A DNA stretch of 64,000 bases from Prevotella herbatica (GTDB taxonomy: Bacteria > Bacteroidota > Bacteroidia > Bacteroidales > Bacteroidaceae): assembly GCF_017347605.1 (NCBI RefSeq), contig NZ_AP024484.1, forward strand, positions 1,703,501 through 1,767,500, written 5' to 3'. The stretch's first letter is position 1. Every line of letters begins with the position of its first letter. Below are positions 51,354 through 61,576 of this stretch, piece after piece. The position numbers and the translations under genes are program-made. Below the pieces are notes generated by a model that worked only from the letters and a program-made list of their open reading frames with translations, was not told where the DNA came from and made no database searches.

Positions 51354-54305
51354 ATGAAAAGATTCTCAATCCTGTTCTTCGTGTTGCTTTTGTCTGTATC
51401 AGCTTTTTCACAAAAGGTGAGTATCTCAGGCGAAGTGATCGATAAACAGAATGAGCCTGTCATTGGTGCCACAGTAAAGGAACATGGTACAACAAATGGT
51501 GTTGTTACCGATATTGATGGCAAGTTTTCTATTCAAGTAGGAAAGAATGCTGTGTTTGATATTTCCTATATTGGGTATAAAACAAAAAGTGTTAGGGCAA
51601 CTCAAGGAATGAAGATTGTACTTGAAGATGAGACAAATCTTCTTGAAGAAGTTGTCGCTATTGGTTATGGATCTGTGAAACGTAAAGATGTAACAACCGC
51701 TGTTTCAACCGTTTCTACAGAAGATTTAGATACACGCCCAATCGTGTCAGCCGCAGAAGGAATGCAGGGTAAAGCTGCCGGATTACAGATAAGTCAGGCT
51801 AGCGGTCAACCAGGAGCAAGTCCAACAGTACGTGTTCGTGGAACAACTTCTTTAAACGGCTCAAACTCTCCTTTATATGTTGTTGATGGTGTTCCATTGA
51901 CAAGTATTGATTTTCTTTCTGCTGATGATATCGCAGATATGCAGGTATTGAAAGATGCATCAAGTGCAGCTATATATGGAAGCCGTGCTGCTAATGGTGT
52001 TATCATTATCAATACCAAACAGGGAAAGAATGGTGTCGCTAAGATTTCATTTAATGCTCACTATGCATGGAATAAAGTTTGTGATCATGATAAAGTGCTG
52101 AATACATGGGAGTATAAAGATTTAATGAATGACATCGGAACAGTTAAACTTCCTGATGGATTAACTGATCATACAGATTGGGCTAAGGAGGTATATCGCA
52201 CAGGTAATGTGCAAGACTATCAGTTGTCAGTAACAAATGGTACTGATAAATTGAGATATTATGTTTCTGGAGGCTACGTCGGAGAGAACGGCGTGTTGAA
52301 AATGTCTAATTTTAAACGTTATAATTTCAGAGCTTCAGTAGAGAATGAAATCAAAAGCTGGTTGAAATTTAATGGAAACATCGCTTATTCAGACTATACA
52401 TATCTTGGAACAGATATAACAACAGGTGCTGGCGCTAATCGCGGTGGTGTCATTCCAGCTATAGTAAACACACCTACTTATGCTCCAGTGTGGGATCCTG
52501 ACCATCCAGGACAGTATTATAATAATTTCTATGGTGTTAACATCTCTAGTCCTTCTGAGAACCTTGCACGTTCAAAAGATGACAAGAGTCGCTATGACAA
52601 GATGCTGGCAACCGGAAAAATAACTGTTACCCCAATTAAGGAACTTAACTTCACAAGTTCTCTTACATTTGACCGTGAGAACGGTAATACTTTTAATTTC
52701 CTTGATCCTCATGAAATACAGTATGGACGTGATACTTATGGAACAGGATATGATGAAAGATATTCTACAACCGTATTTGTTTGGGATAATGTGTTGAATT
52801 GGAATAAGCAGTTTGGAAAACATCATTTTGATGCTATGGCTGGTAGTTCTTACACTCAGAGTAAATATAGTCATAGTTACATCAGTGGAAGCAATTATGC
52901 CGATTCAGACATAAAGACCCTTAATGCTGCAAACAAGATATCTTGGACGGGAACTGGAACAAGTGCTTCAGAATGGGCTATACTATCTTATTTCGCACGT
53001 TTACAGTACAATTGGAGTGATACTTATATGTTTACAGCCAATATGCGTGCTGACGGAAGTTCAAAACTTGCACCAGGACACAGATGGGGTATATTCCCTT
53101 CTTTCTCTGGAGCATGGAGAATCTCTAATGAGAAGTTTATGAAGAACATTAGATGGATTGATGATTTGAAACTTCGTGGTGGTTGGGGACAGACTGGTAA
53201 TCAAAGTGGACTCGGAGATTACAGCTATCTTGCAGAATATAATATAAACCGTATTCAATGGTTTGGTGCAGGATATGATGCAAATGCTCTACCTACACGT
53301 TCACAGACAACTCTATCTAATCCAGAGCTGACATGGGAAACAACAAACCAGACAGATATTGGTCTAGATCTTACAGTGCTTGGTGGTCGTCTGACATTCT
53401 ATGCTGACTACTATTATAAACTTACTAAAGACATGCTTATGACAATTACTTTGCCAGCAGGAAGTGCAGCTGCACGTGACCTGAGATATAATGGCGGAGA
53501 AATAGAAAATAAGGGTTTTGAGTTTAGTGTAAGTTCAAAGAATCTAGTAGGTAAATTGAAGTGGAATACAGATTTCAATATTTCATTTAACCGAAATAAA
53601 CTCAAGAAGCTTATGCTTACTCAGGTTTATTACTCTGCAAACACTACAGATTATGTAAATCAGCCTGTTGTACGCAATATGCCAGGTAAACCTCTAGGTA
53701 CATTCTGGGGATATATCTCAGATGGTGTGAATCCTGAAACTGGTGAACTTAAATATCGCGATGTAAATCACGATGGTGTAATCTCTGCAAGCGACCGTAC
53801 TGATATCGGTGATCCTAATCCAGACTTTACTTTTGGTATGACAAACACATTATCGTATAAAGGATTTAACCTAAGTGTCCTTTTGCAGGGATCTTATGGA
53901 AATGATATCTACAATGTGTCAAGAATGGAAACCGAAGGAATGTATGATGGTAAGAATCAGACAACAAAGGTGCTTGAAAGATGGCGCGTACCTGGACAGA
54001 TTACTAGTGTGCCAAAAGCAAAGTTCCAGATGTTTAATTCTACATATTTCATTGAAGATGGAAGCTATCTTCGTGTAAAGGATATCTCGTTGTCATACGA
54101 TGTGCCAAAGTATATCATATCAAAGTTTGGTATCTCTCGTTTGCAACCTTATATATCTGCAACCAATTTGATTACTTTCACAAATTATTCAGGTAATGAC
54201 CCTGAGGTAAATCAATATGGAAATAGTGGATCTGTACAGGGTATAGACTGGGGAACCTATCCAATGAGTAAATCATTTGTCGTAGGACTTAAACTTGAAT
54301 TCTAA
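51354..54305 (+). CDS. SusC/RagA-family TonB-dependent outer-membrane transporter (PUL 2)
   Basis: The 983-residue product starts at MKRFSILFFVLLL. A start 9 codons earlier (MKANNNLLT) would spoil the signal peptide. It has a signal peptide (1-19), a carboxypeptidase-regulatory domain (about 22-92), a plug (about 108-220, with LYVVDGVPL and DASSAAIYGSRAANGVIIIN) and a beta-barrel ending LKLEF. It should import oligosaccharides with the SusD encoded directly downstream. The downstream GH30, DUF5125-type protein and GH3 point to beta-1,6-glucan as cargo. Confidence 0.93.
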   Translation: MKRFSILFFVLLLSVSAFSQKVSISGEVIDKQNEPVIGATVKEHGTTNGVVTDIDGKFSIQVGKNAVFDISYIGYKTKSVRATQGMKIVLEDETNLLEEVVAIGYGSVKRKDVTTAVSTVSTEDLDTRPIVSAAEGMQGKAAGLQISQASGQPGASPTVRVRGTTSLNGSNSPLYVVDGVPLTSIDFLSADDIADMQVLKDASSAAIYGSRAANGVIIINTKQGKNGVAKISFNAHYAWNKVCDHDKVLNTWEYKDLMNDIGTVKLPDGLTDHTDWAKEVYRTGNVQDYQLSVTNGTDKLRYYVSGGYVGENGVLKMSNFKRYNFRASVENEIKSWLKFNGNIAYSDYTYLGTDITTGAGANRGGVIPAIVNTPTYAPVWDPDHPGQYYNNFYGVNISSPSENLARSKDDKSRYDKMLATGKITVTPIKELNFTSSLTFDRENGNTFNFLDPHEIQYGRDTYGTGYDERYSTTVFVWDNVLNWNKQFGKHHFDAMAGSSYTQSKYSHSYISGSNYADSDIKTLNAANKISWTGTGTSASEWAILSYFARLQYNWSDTYMFTANMRADGSSKLAPGHRWGIFPSFSGAWRISNEKFMKNIRWIDDLKLRGGWGQTGNQSGLGDYSYLAEYNINRIQWFGAGYDANALPTRSQTTLSNPELTWETTNQTDIGLDLTVLGGRLTFYADYYYKLTKDMLMTITLPAGSAAARDLRYNGGEIENKGFEFSVSSKNLVGKLKWNTDFNISFNRNKLKKLMLTQVYYSANTTDYVNQPVVRNMPGKPLGTFWGYISDGVNPETGELKYRDVNHDGVISASDRTDIGDPNPDFTFGMTNTLSYKGFNLSVLLQGSYGNDIYNVSRMETEGMYDGKNQTTKVLERWRVPGQITSVPKAKFQMFNSTYFIEDGSYLRVKDISLSYDVPKYIISKFGISRLQPYISATNLITFTNYSGNDPEVNQYGNSGSVQGIDWGTYPMSKSFVVGLKLEF

Positions 54306-54318
54306 ATATTGCACCAAT

Positions 54319-55836
54319 ATGAAATCAATATATAAATCAATAATAATAGGTGTTTCGGCATTATCTTTTACAGCTTGTTCATTAGATTATGATCCGATAT
54401 CTACACCAACAGAGTTGACACAGGGGACTTCGTCTGATACAGCGACTGCGGTACTCAAGGATCGTCAGGCTGCAATAGATCAGCGTACCAATTTGTATGA
54501 ACTCCTTAAAAATCGTCAGGAACATTGGCATCTAGACTATCTGCTTGTAGGTGACAGTCATACCGATAATGCGTATGCAGGAACTACTGGTGCGGAGGTA
54601 GAGCCTTATGAAACAAACTCTATCGATGCTAGTAACTCTGTGCTGGGACGTGACTGGTCACGCTATCTTGAAGATATAGCTAAGGCAAATGTGCTTATCA
54701 ATGGACTTGAAGAACTTAAAACAAAAGGGTTGGTAAGTGATAATGAATATCATCAGTGGAAAGCAGAAGGAGAACTGTTTCGTGCTTTGATTATGTTTAA
54801 CATGGCACGTCTATGGGGATCATTCCCTATAATAACTAAAGTTGCAAAGACGATTACAGCCGAGAACGTAGGAGAAGTATATCCAACATATTTCCCTCCA
54901 CGCTCTACAGACAAGGAGTGTTATCAGCAGATAATCAGCGACCTTAGTGATGCAGAACAGTATGCTCCGGATTTTAATTCTGCTGACAGAACAGTGTTGA
55001 GCAAGGTCGTTGCTCAGGCAATGTTTGTAAAGGTATATGCAGAAAAGCCTGTACAAGACTATTCAAAGGTGATAGAATATGCTGATAAGGTGCGCTGTGT
55101 TGCTGGTATGGCGCTTGAACCTGATTTTTCTACACTATGGGGATATGATGCAGATAAAAAAGACTGCGTGAAACGTAATACCAGTGAGGGTATTCTTGAA
55201 GTACATTGGACAACTGGTAATGCAAACTGGGAGAGTTGGATGTATGGTCGTAGTCTTGAGAATTATGATTATTACTTCTCTTGGGCTAAATGGATAACTC
55301 CGTCACGTGACTTAATAAAAGATTTTGAGAGCGAGAATGATACTACACGTATGAATCAAACAATAGTTTACTATGCATGTAAATGGAGTAACTATTATCC
55401 AGCAAGTAGATATCCGTTTATGTATAAATATCGTTCAGGCTACAACAATCAATATAAGTTGAGGCTTGCCGATATTATACTTCTTGAAGCTGAGGCTTAT
55501 GCGTATAAGGGAGACAACACGAAGAGTGCCGATCTTGTGAACTTAATTCGTAACAGGGCAAAACTGCCAAACCTTACAGCAGATAAAACAGCTACAAAGG
55601 AAGCTATGATTGAGGCTGTGCTGCATGAACGTCGTCTTGAACTTGCTCTTGAGGGAGAAAGATGGTATGACTTGTGTAGAAATAATAAGGTTGAGGAATA
55701 TTTGAATGGTCTAAACAATCGTGACTCGGGACGTTTGATGCAGAGAAAGCAATATGATGCCAACTCTTATCTTTTGCCAATACCTCAAAGTGCTCTTGAC
55801 GAGAATACGAATCTACAACAGAACCCTGGTTATTAA
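54319..55836 (+). CDS. SusD/RagB-family glycan-binding lipoprotein (PUL 2)
   Basis: The 505-residue product starts at MKSIYKSIIIGVSAL, with lipobox FTAC and Cys20. A longer start overlaps SusC and spoils the signal peptide. The TPR-rich SusD fold is visible (WKAEGELFRALIMFNMARLW at about 149-168), with the C-terminal family motif LHERRLELALEGERWYDLCR at about 438-457. It lies 13 nt after SusC. It is the surface partner that captures glycan for the transporter. Confidence 0.93.
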   Translation: MKSIYKSIIIGVSALSFTACSLDYDPISTPTELTQGTSSDTATAVLKDRQAAIDQRTNLYELLKNRQEHWHLDYLLVGDSHTDNAYAGTTGAEVEPYETNSIDASNSVLGRDWSRYLEDIAKANVLINGLEELKTKGLVSDNEYHQWKAEGELFRALIMFNMARLWGSFPIITKVAKTITAENVGEVYPTYFPPRSTDKECYQQIISDLSDAEQYAPDFNSADRTVLSKVVAQAMFVKVYAEKPVQDYSKVIEYADKVRCVAGMALEPDFSTLWGYDADKKDCVKRNTSEGILEVHWTTGNANWESWMYGRSLENYDYYFSWAKWITPSRDLIKDFESENDTTRMNQTIVYYACKWSNYYPASRYPFMYKYRSGYNNQYKLRLADIILLEAEAYAYKGDNTKSADLVNLIRNRAKLPNLTADKTATKEAMIEAVLHERRLELALEGERWYDLCRNNKVEEYLNGLNNRDSGRLMQRKQYDANSYLLPIPQSALDENTNLQQNPGY

Positions 55837-55847
55837 TATTTACAACA

Positions 55848-57362
55848 ATGAAAAATAATAGAACTATGATATTATCAATGGCAAGTGCGTTGCTTATTTC
55901 CTTGTCAGCGTGTGGCAACATGGACACTATAGATAACACTCCTAATCCTAATGTGGTAGAAGAAAATCTATCAGGAAATCTAGCTACGCTCTATACAACA
56001 ACTGCAAATGGCAGCGCGACACTAAAGAAGACATACAGTCAGGTGGCTTCAACAGTAAACATGGCGCCTACAACAATTCAGGTTGATCCAACAAAGACTT
56101 ATCAATCTATGGATGGATTTGGTTTTGCTATTACGTATTCCACATGTTATAATCTGATGAAGATGGATGCTGCTTCACGTGAGAAATTCCTCAAACAAAC
56201 TTATTCCACAACTGAGGGATATGGTGTGAGCTATGCTCGTATATCTATAGGATGTAATGATTTCTCAAGCACAGAATATTCTTTGTGCGATACAAAGGGA
56301 CTAGAGAACTTTGCACTTCATAACGATGAAACATCTTACGTGATACCTGTCCTTAAAGAGATACTTGCAATAAATCCTAATCTAAAGATTATGGCATCAC
56401 CATGGACTTGTCCTAAATGGATGAAAGTATCTGATATTAATACTAAGGCTGCTTTTGATTCATGGACAGACGGGCATCTTAATCCTGACTATCGTAAGGA
56501 TTATGCACAGTATTTCGTAAAGTTTGTCAATGCGATGAAAGCGAATGGTATAAATATTTATGCCGTAAGTCCTCAAAACGAACCTCTCAATCGTGCCAAC
56601 TGTGCATCTCTTTATATGCCTTGGGATGAAGAGGCTGCGTTCGTGAAAGAATTAGCTTCAGCATTCAAGCAGAATAATATCAATACAAAGATATACGTTT
56701 ACGATCATAACTATAATTATGACAACGGCGGAGATCAGCAAGACTATCCAATAAAAGTATATAATGCTTTAGGACAGAATTATGATGGTTCAGAACTTGT
56801 CGTAGGTGCAGCCTTCCATGATTATGGAGGTTCAAACACAGAACTAACAAATGTTCATAACAAGGCTACAGACAAAGATTTGATTTTCTCAGAAAGCAGT
56901 ATCGGTACGTGGAATGACGGACGCAATCTTTCAAAACGTCTTGTAGAAGATATGAAGAATATAACCCTTGGAACTGTAAATCAATGGTGTAAGGCTGTGC
57001 TTGTGTGGAACCTTATGCTTGACGAAAAGATGGGACCTAATCTTGATGGAGGTTGCCAGACATGTTATGGTGCGGTTGACATATTTAACAACTATACTAC
57101 AGTGAAATATAATTCTCATTATTATGTGATTTCACAAATGTCATCTGTTGTACGCCCTGGCGCTGTTCGTATCGGAACTGCTTTACGTAGCGTATCTGAT
57201 AAAGATATAATTTATTCAGCATTCCTTAATCCAGACGGAACCAAAGCATTGGTTGTACTCAATTCTGGTGATACTGATATTACTGCAACTATTGGCGATG
57301 GAAGTGAAAACTTCAAAGCTGTAATTCCTGCACAGGGAGTTGTGTCATGTTCATGGAAATAA
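55848..57362 (+). CDS. GH30 family endo-glycosidase (GH30_3-like beta-1,6-glucanase), lipoprotein
   Basis: The 504-residue product has a lipobox LSAC with Cys22, so it is probably at the cell surface. A (beta/alpha)8 barrel with side beta-domain spans about 75-504. GH30 landmarks are the start of the barrel at SMDGFGFAITYS, the acid/base Glu245 in SPQNEPL and the nucleophile Glu349 in IFSESSIG. Together with SusC, SusD, a DUF5125-type binder and GH3 in the same order as the characterised Bacteroides beta-1,6-glucan locus, the best call is endo-beta-1,6-glucanase. Other GH30 activities (glucosylceramidase, xylanase) are less likely. Confidence 0.85.
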   Translation: MKNNRTMILSMASALLISLSACGNMDTIDNTPNPNVVEENLSGNLATLYTTTANGSATLKKTYSQVASTVNMAPTTIQVDPTKTYQSMDGFGFAITYSTCYNLMKMDAASREKFLKQTYSTTEGYGVSYARISIGCNDFSSTEYSLCDTKGLENFALHNDETSYVIPVLKEILAINPNLKIMASPWTCPKWMKVSDINTKAAFDSWTDGHLNPDYRKDYAQYFVKFVNAMKANGINIYAVSPQNEPLNRANCASLYMPWDEEAAFVKELASAFKQNNINTKIYVYDHNYNYDNGGDQQDYPIKVYNALGQNYDGSELVVGAAFHDYGGSNTELTNVHNKATDKDLIFSESSIGTWNDGRNLSKRLVEDMKNITLGTVNQWCKAVLVWNLMLDEKMGPNLDGGCQTCYGAVDIFNNYTTVKYNSHYYVISQMSSVVRPGAVRIGTALRSVSDKDIIYSAFLNPDGTKALVVLNSGDTDITATIGDGSENFKAVIPAQGVVSCSWK

Positions 57363-57374
57363 ATACGTGTCAAT

Positions 57375-58709
57375 ATGAAATTAATTAAATATCTATCAGC
57401 AGCTTTATTGCTGTTGCCATTTTTATCATCGTGTCATGATTATGACTATGATAATATTGTAGCATCAGGAAACCCCGTTATAAAGGCTTCTGTTCCTTCT
57501 AGTGCCATGATGGGAGATTCTATTGATGTTGTAGTAAACTGCAGCGATGCTGAAGGGCAAGCGTTGTCTACTCTTAAAGCTGAATTGTGCTTTAGTGACG
57601 AGGTGGTTGAACATACCACTGTTCGTACGGCAAAAGAAGGTGAATATAAAGTGCGCTTGTTTGTGCCTTATCTTCAATATATTCCAAATGGAAAAGCTGT
57701 TGTTCGCCTTACATTGCAGAATGTAACAACAAAGTCAACAGTTGAAAATGTGAATTTAGACGTTACCAGACCTCATTTTGAAGGAATGCATTTTATCACT
57801 TCAGATAAAGTGATATATGATATGGTTGAAGGTGCTGATTACACTTATTCAACCACTGTTCCAGCAAGCGTAAACACTTTTAAGGGACATTTTGAAACAA
57901 CTGATGGAAAGTTCGTGTTTGGATCTTCTGATGATGGCGTGAAGCTAGGAATAAATGGACTTATAGGTTTTCAAACAGCAAATTTAGGAGATGTAAACGT
58001 AACATTTAATACCCGTGATTATACGTTTAGTCCTTTTGAAAAACTGCCTATTCAGCCTTTGGAATTCATAAACGCGGATAAACAGAATGTTTATACAGGT
58101 GTGCTTACTCAAGGTAAACTCTATAGTTTTATTGGTGATAATGCTCTTGCTTCAGACAGCTGGTTCTATGATACCGATTTCTTTACTAAGAATTCTGATG
58201 GAACATATACGTTTAATGCACTTACCGGAACGTATAATATTAAAGCTATTTTTGATCGCAAAGGTTTCAATATTTATGCAATGAATGGAAATAATCCCGC
58301 AACGCTGAATCCTGATGGAACAGGTGCTATATGGATTCTTGGTGATCCAATATTCGGTAAGCCAGATTTCACACAAGCACAAGGTTGGTGGACCGGTACA
58401 GACTATTCACTATGTATGGCGCCAATTGCTCCAAAGATTTATCAGTTGACCTTAACAGTAGGAAAACAGTTGAAAGCTGGCAGCGACGTTAACTTTAAGT
58501 TCTTTGGTCAGGCCGGTTGGGGTGTTGAGTTCAAGGCCGCAGGCGATTATGCAATTTCAACATCCAATCCTTGGTTTAGGGTTAATGAGAGTGATGGCAA
58601 TATTCATCTAAAGGACGGTGTGTCTATACATGATGGTGAAACGTATGTGTTTAATGTAGATTGTACTAAGGGTGTTAATGCTGCTGTATTGACTGTAACA
58701 AAGAAGTAG
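57375..58709 (+). CDS. Surface glycan-binding lipoprotein (DUF5125-type SGBP)
   Basis: The 444-residue product has lipobox LSSC with Cys20. Two or three beta-sandwich domains follow (about 30-130 Ig-like, 135-260, and 265-444). The latter have many Trp and Tyr residues suited to stacking on sugars (for example GWWTGTDYS and SNPWFRV). No catalytic motif is visible. It sits between GH30 and GH3, the place of the surface glycan-binding protein in beta-1,6-glucan PULs. It probably holds the polymer for GH30 and SusC/SusD. Confidence 0.78.
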   Translation: MKLIKYLSAALLLLPFLSSCHDYDYDNIVASGNPVIKASVPSSAMMGDSIDVVVNCSDAEGQALSTLKAELCFSDEVVEHTTVRTAKEGEYKVRLFVPYLQYIPNGKAVVRLTLQNVTTKSTVENVNLDVTRPHFEGMHFITSDKVIYDMVEGADYTYSTTVPASVNTFKGHFETTDGKFVFGSSDDGVKLGINGLIGFQTANLGDVNVTFNTRDYTFSPFEKLPIQPLEFINADKQNVYTGVLTQGKLYSFIGDNALASDSWFYDTDFFTKNSDGTYTFNALTGTYNIKAIFDRKGFNIYAMNGNNPATLNPDGTGAIWILGDPIFGKPDFTQAQGWWTGTDYSLCMAPIAPKIYQLTLTVGKQLKAGSDVNFKFFGQAGWGVEFKAAGDYAISTSNPWFRVNESDGNIHLKDGVSIHDGETYVFNVDCTKGVNAAVLTVTKK

Positions 58710-58721
58710 GTTATTAATTAA

Positions 58722-60962
58722 ATGATGATATTAGTGAAAAGAACGATTCTATTATCAATATCCGTATTACTGGTTCTGGGTTTAAAAGCCCAGAAACCAG
58801 TATATCTGGATGAGTCTAAACCGTTGGAGATGCGTGTTGAAGACGCATTGTCACGTATGACTTTAAATGAGAAGATTGCTGTGATACATGCTCAAAGCAA
58901 GTTTTCTGCAGCAGGAGTTAAACGACTTGGATTTCCAGATTTCTGGACAGATGATGGTCCTCATGGAGTTCGCCCAGACGTGCTTTGGGATGAATGGGAA
59001 CAAGCTGGACAGACAAATGATTCATGTGTTGCCTTTCCTGCTCTTACATGTCTTGCAGCTACATGGAATCCTTCTTTAGCTAATTTATATGGACATAGTC
59101 TCGGAGAAGAAGCTTTGTATCGTGGAAAAGATATGATTCTTGGTCCTGGTGTGAATATATATCGCACACCGCTGGGTGGAAGAAACTTTGAGTATCTTGG
59201 TGAGGATCCATATCTATCTTCACGCATGGTTGTGCCGTATATCTGTGGATTGCAGAATATGGGCGTTGCTGCATGCGTGAAACACTATGCTCTTAACAAT
59301 GATGAGGAATACCGTCATCAAGTGAATGTTATAGTGGACGACCGTACTCTTCATGAAATATACCTCCCCGCTTTTAAAGCTGCCGTTACCGAAGGTGGAG
59401 CATGGGGCATTATGGGCGCTTATAATCTTTATCATAATCAGCACAACTGTCATAACGAGATTTTGTTGAACAAGATTCTGAAACATGATTGGAAGTTTGA
59501 TGGCGTAGTTGTTTCAGACTGGGGCGGAACTCATAATACAGATGAGGCTGTGATGAATGGTCTTGATATGGAATTTGGAACTGGTACTGACGGACTGCGT
59601 GCAGGAACAAAGAATGCCTATGAAAACTATTATATGGCTTATCCATATCTTATGGGTATTCGTGAAGGCAAGTATTCTGAAAAAGAACTTAATGACAAGG
59701 TTCGCAGAGTGTTGAGATTATATTATCGTACGACAATGAATCGTAACCGTCCTAATGGTTTTCTGTGTTCTGAAGCTCATTATGCTGCCGCAAGAAAAAT
59801 CGGCGATGAAGGTGTTGTACTTTTGAAGAATGATAAAAATGTATTGCCAGTTGACACTCTTTCGGTACATAATATCCTTGTAGTGGGAGAGAATGCTATC
59901 AAGATGATGACCGTTGGTGGAGGTTCGTCTTCATTAAAGGCTCAAAAAGAGATTTCTCCTTTGCTGGGTTTGCGAGAGGCTCTTTCATGCCACAATATCA
60001 AAGTGGATTATGAACGCGGCTATGTAGGAGATGTAACAGGTTCTTATAATGGTGTAACTACAGGACAAGATCTTAATGATAAGCGCTCTGCTGCTAAACT
60101 CATTGAAGACGCTGTAGCAAAAGCTCGTAAAGCTGATTACGTAATATTATTCGGTGGATTGAATAAAAGCGATTATCAGGATTGCGAAGGTCACGACCGA
60201 AAGGAGTATGGCTTGCCTTATGGACAGGATAAACTTGTTGAAGCACTTGCAAAGGCTAACAAAAAGCTTGTATTTGTGAATATATCAGGAAATGCAGTTG
60301 CAATGCCTTGGAAGAATAAGGTTAATGCAATATTGCAAGGATGGTTTGTTGGTTCTGAATCAGGTGAAGTGCTTGCAGACATTATAACAGGTAAAGCAAA
60401 TCCTTCAGGAAAATTACCTTTTACTTGGGCTGCATCTCTTAATGACGTACCTGCTCACAGACTTAATGCATATCCAGGAAAATGGCGTGCCGATCATAAG
60501 ATAATTGATGAGGAATATAAAGAAGGCCTTTATGTAGGTTATAGGGGCGTAGACAAATTCATGACAAAGCCATTGTTTGCGTTTGGACATGGATTGAGCT
60601 ATACATCTTTCAAGATTACTAATCTTCGTGCAGACAAGCAAGAGATGACACGTGATGGAAAGATTACATTCACTGTTAATGTAAAAAATACCGGAAAGCG
60701 TGAAGGTTCAGAGGTTGTACAGTTATATATAAATGATGTAAAGTCATCATTGCCACGTCCGTATAAGGAACTTAAAGGTTTTACAAAAGTATCGTTGAAT
60801 CCTGGAGAGTCAAAGGATGTGTCAATAACTATAGATAATGCATCGCTTAGTTATTATGATGACAAGAAATCAGAATGGGTTTCAGAATCAGGAGCCTTCA
60901 AGGCACTGATTGGAAATTCATCAGATAATATTATTGGCGAAATAGGTTTTGTTTTAAGGTAA
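58722..60962 (+). CDS. GH3 family beta-glucosidase
   Basis: The 746-residue product has a signal peptide (about 1-23, LGLKAQ). The GH3 N-terminal TIM barrel carries the nucleophile Asp266 in VVSDWGG and the substrate segment CVKHYALNNDE. The alpha/beta-sandwich domain follows (about 350-560), then the C-terminal fibronectin-III-like domain (about 660-746, GSEVVQLYIND). It removes terminal beta-linked glucose from the oligosaccharides imported by the PUL, in the periplasm. It is the last gene of the operon, followed by a terminator at 61000-61026. Confidence 0.92.
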   Translation: MMILVKRTILLSISVLLVLGLKAQKPVYLDESKPLEMRVEDALSRMTLNEKIAVIHAQSKFSAAGVKRLGFPDFWTDDGPHGVRPDVLWDEWEQAGQTNDSCVAFPALTCLAATWNPSLANLYGHSLGEEALYRGKDMILGPGVNIYRTPLGGRNFEYLGEDPYLSSRMVVPYICGLQNMGVAACVKHYALNNDEEYRHQVNVIVDDRTLHEIYLPAFKAAVTEGGAWGIMGAYNLYHNQHNCHNEILLNKILKHDWKFDGVVVSDWGGTHNTDEAVMNGLDMEFGTGTDGLRAGTKNAYENYYMAYPYLMGIREGKYSEKELNDKVRRVLRLYYRTTMNRNRPNGFLCSEAHYAAARKIGDEGVVLLKNDKNVLPVDTLSVHNILVVGENAIKMMTVGGGSSSLKAQKEISPLLGLREALSCHNIKVDYERGYVGDVTGSYNGVTTGQDLNDKRSAAKLIEDAVAKARKADYVILFGGLNKSDYQDCEGHDRKEYGLPYGQDKLVEALAKANKKLVFVNISGNAVAMPWKNKVNAILQGWFVGSESGEVLADIITGKANPSGKLPFTWAASLNDVPAHRLNAYPGKWRADHKIIDEEYKEGLYVGYRGVDKFMTKPLFAFGHGLSYTSFKITNLRADKQEMTRDGKITFTVNVKNTGKREGSEVVQLYINDVKSSLPRPYKELKGFTKVSLNPGESKDVSITIDNASLSYYDDKKSEWVSESGAFKALIGNSSDNIIGEIGFVLR

Positions 60963-60999
60963 AATCTGTTATTAGGTTAGAGTATCAGATTGTTTTTTT

Positions 61000-61026
61000 A
61001 GCTGCATCATTATATATGGTGCAGCT
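61000..61026 (+). terminator. Intrinsic terminator of PUL 2
   Basis: AGCTGCATCAT pairs with ATGGTGCAGCT (one G:T pair) around a 5-nt loop and is followed by seven T. It lies 37 nt after the GH3 stop codon. Confidence 0.8.
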
Positions 61027-61081
61027 TTTTTTGTTTAATTTCAGCTTTTTTGAACGTTGTGTAATCTTGTGTAGCAATTTA

Positions 61082-61113
61082 TTTGGATTAGTCAGTACGA
61101 AATTCTACATTTG
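61082..61113 (+). promoter_or_regulatory. Consensus promoter for the TonB-like gene
   Basis: TTTG (61082-61085), a 20-nt spacer and TACATTTG (61106-61113) match both elements. The start codon follows 45 nt later. Confidence 0.8.
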
Positions 61114-61158
61114 CAGTGTCATGACAAACAAATATAATGATAACTAAACAAACAATTT

Positions 61159-61566
61159 ATGATTATGAAAAGATTATTTTTTGCTATAATGCTGGTTGTA
61201 ACATCATTTACTATTGCCAGTGCACAGAATAAAGCCGATGATAATTCTGGAAAGGTTTATGAAGTGGCAGAAGTCATGCCTGAATACCCAGGTGGAAATG
61301 CTAAACTGATGGAGTTCCTTTGCACAAATGTGAGATATCCAGTTCAAGCTCAAAAGAGTAAGATAGAAGGTCGAAGTGTTATCGGATTTGTTGTTGAGGA
61401 GGATGGATCTATATCTAATGTAAGTGTAACGAAGGGATCACATCCATTACTTGATAGGGAGGCTATAAGGGTTGTGAAGGAAATGCCTAAATGGAAACCT
61501 GGTTTGATAAAAGGAAATCCAGTACGTGTGAAATTCAATTTACCTGTATATTTCAAGTTGAATTAG
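61159..61566 (+). CDS. Stand-alone TonB C-terminal-domain protein, exported
   Basis: The 135-residue product has a signal peptide (1-24, TIASAQ; ATG at 61165 is also possible). A single TonB C-terminal domain (about 35-135) shows YPGGNAKLMEFLCTNVRYP, GFVVEEDGSISNVSV and PKWKPGLIKGNPVRVKFNLP. A normal TonB has an inner-membrane anchor and a Pro-rich spacer. Both are absent here, so this periplasmic version cannot bridge ExbBD to a receptor by itself. The role is unknown. It is co-transcribed with the downstream TPR regulator (10-nt gap). Confidence 0.85.
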   Translation: MIMKRLFFAIMLVVTSFTIASAQNKADDNSGKVYEVAEVMPEYPGGNAKLMEFLCTNVRYPVQAQKSKIEGRSVIGFVVEEDGSISNVSVTKGSHPLLDREAIRVVKEMPKWKPGLIKGNPVRVKFNLPVYFKLN

Positions 61567-61576
61567 AAACTGTTAT

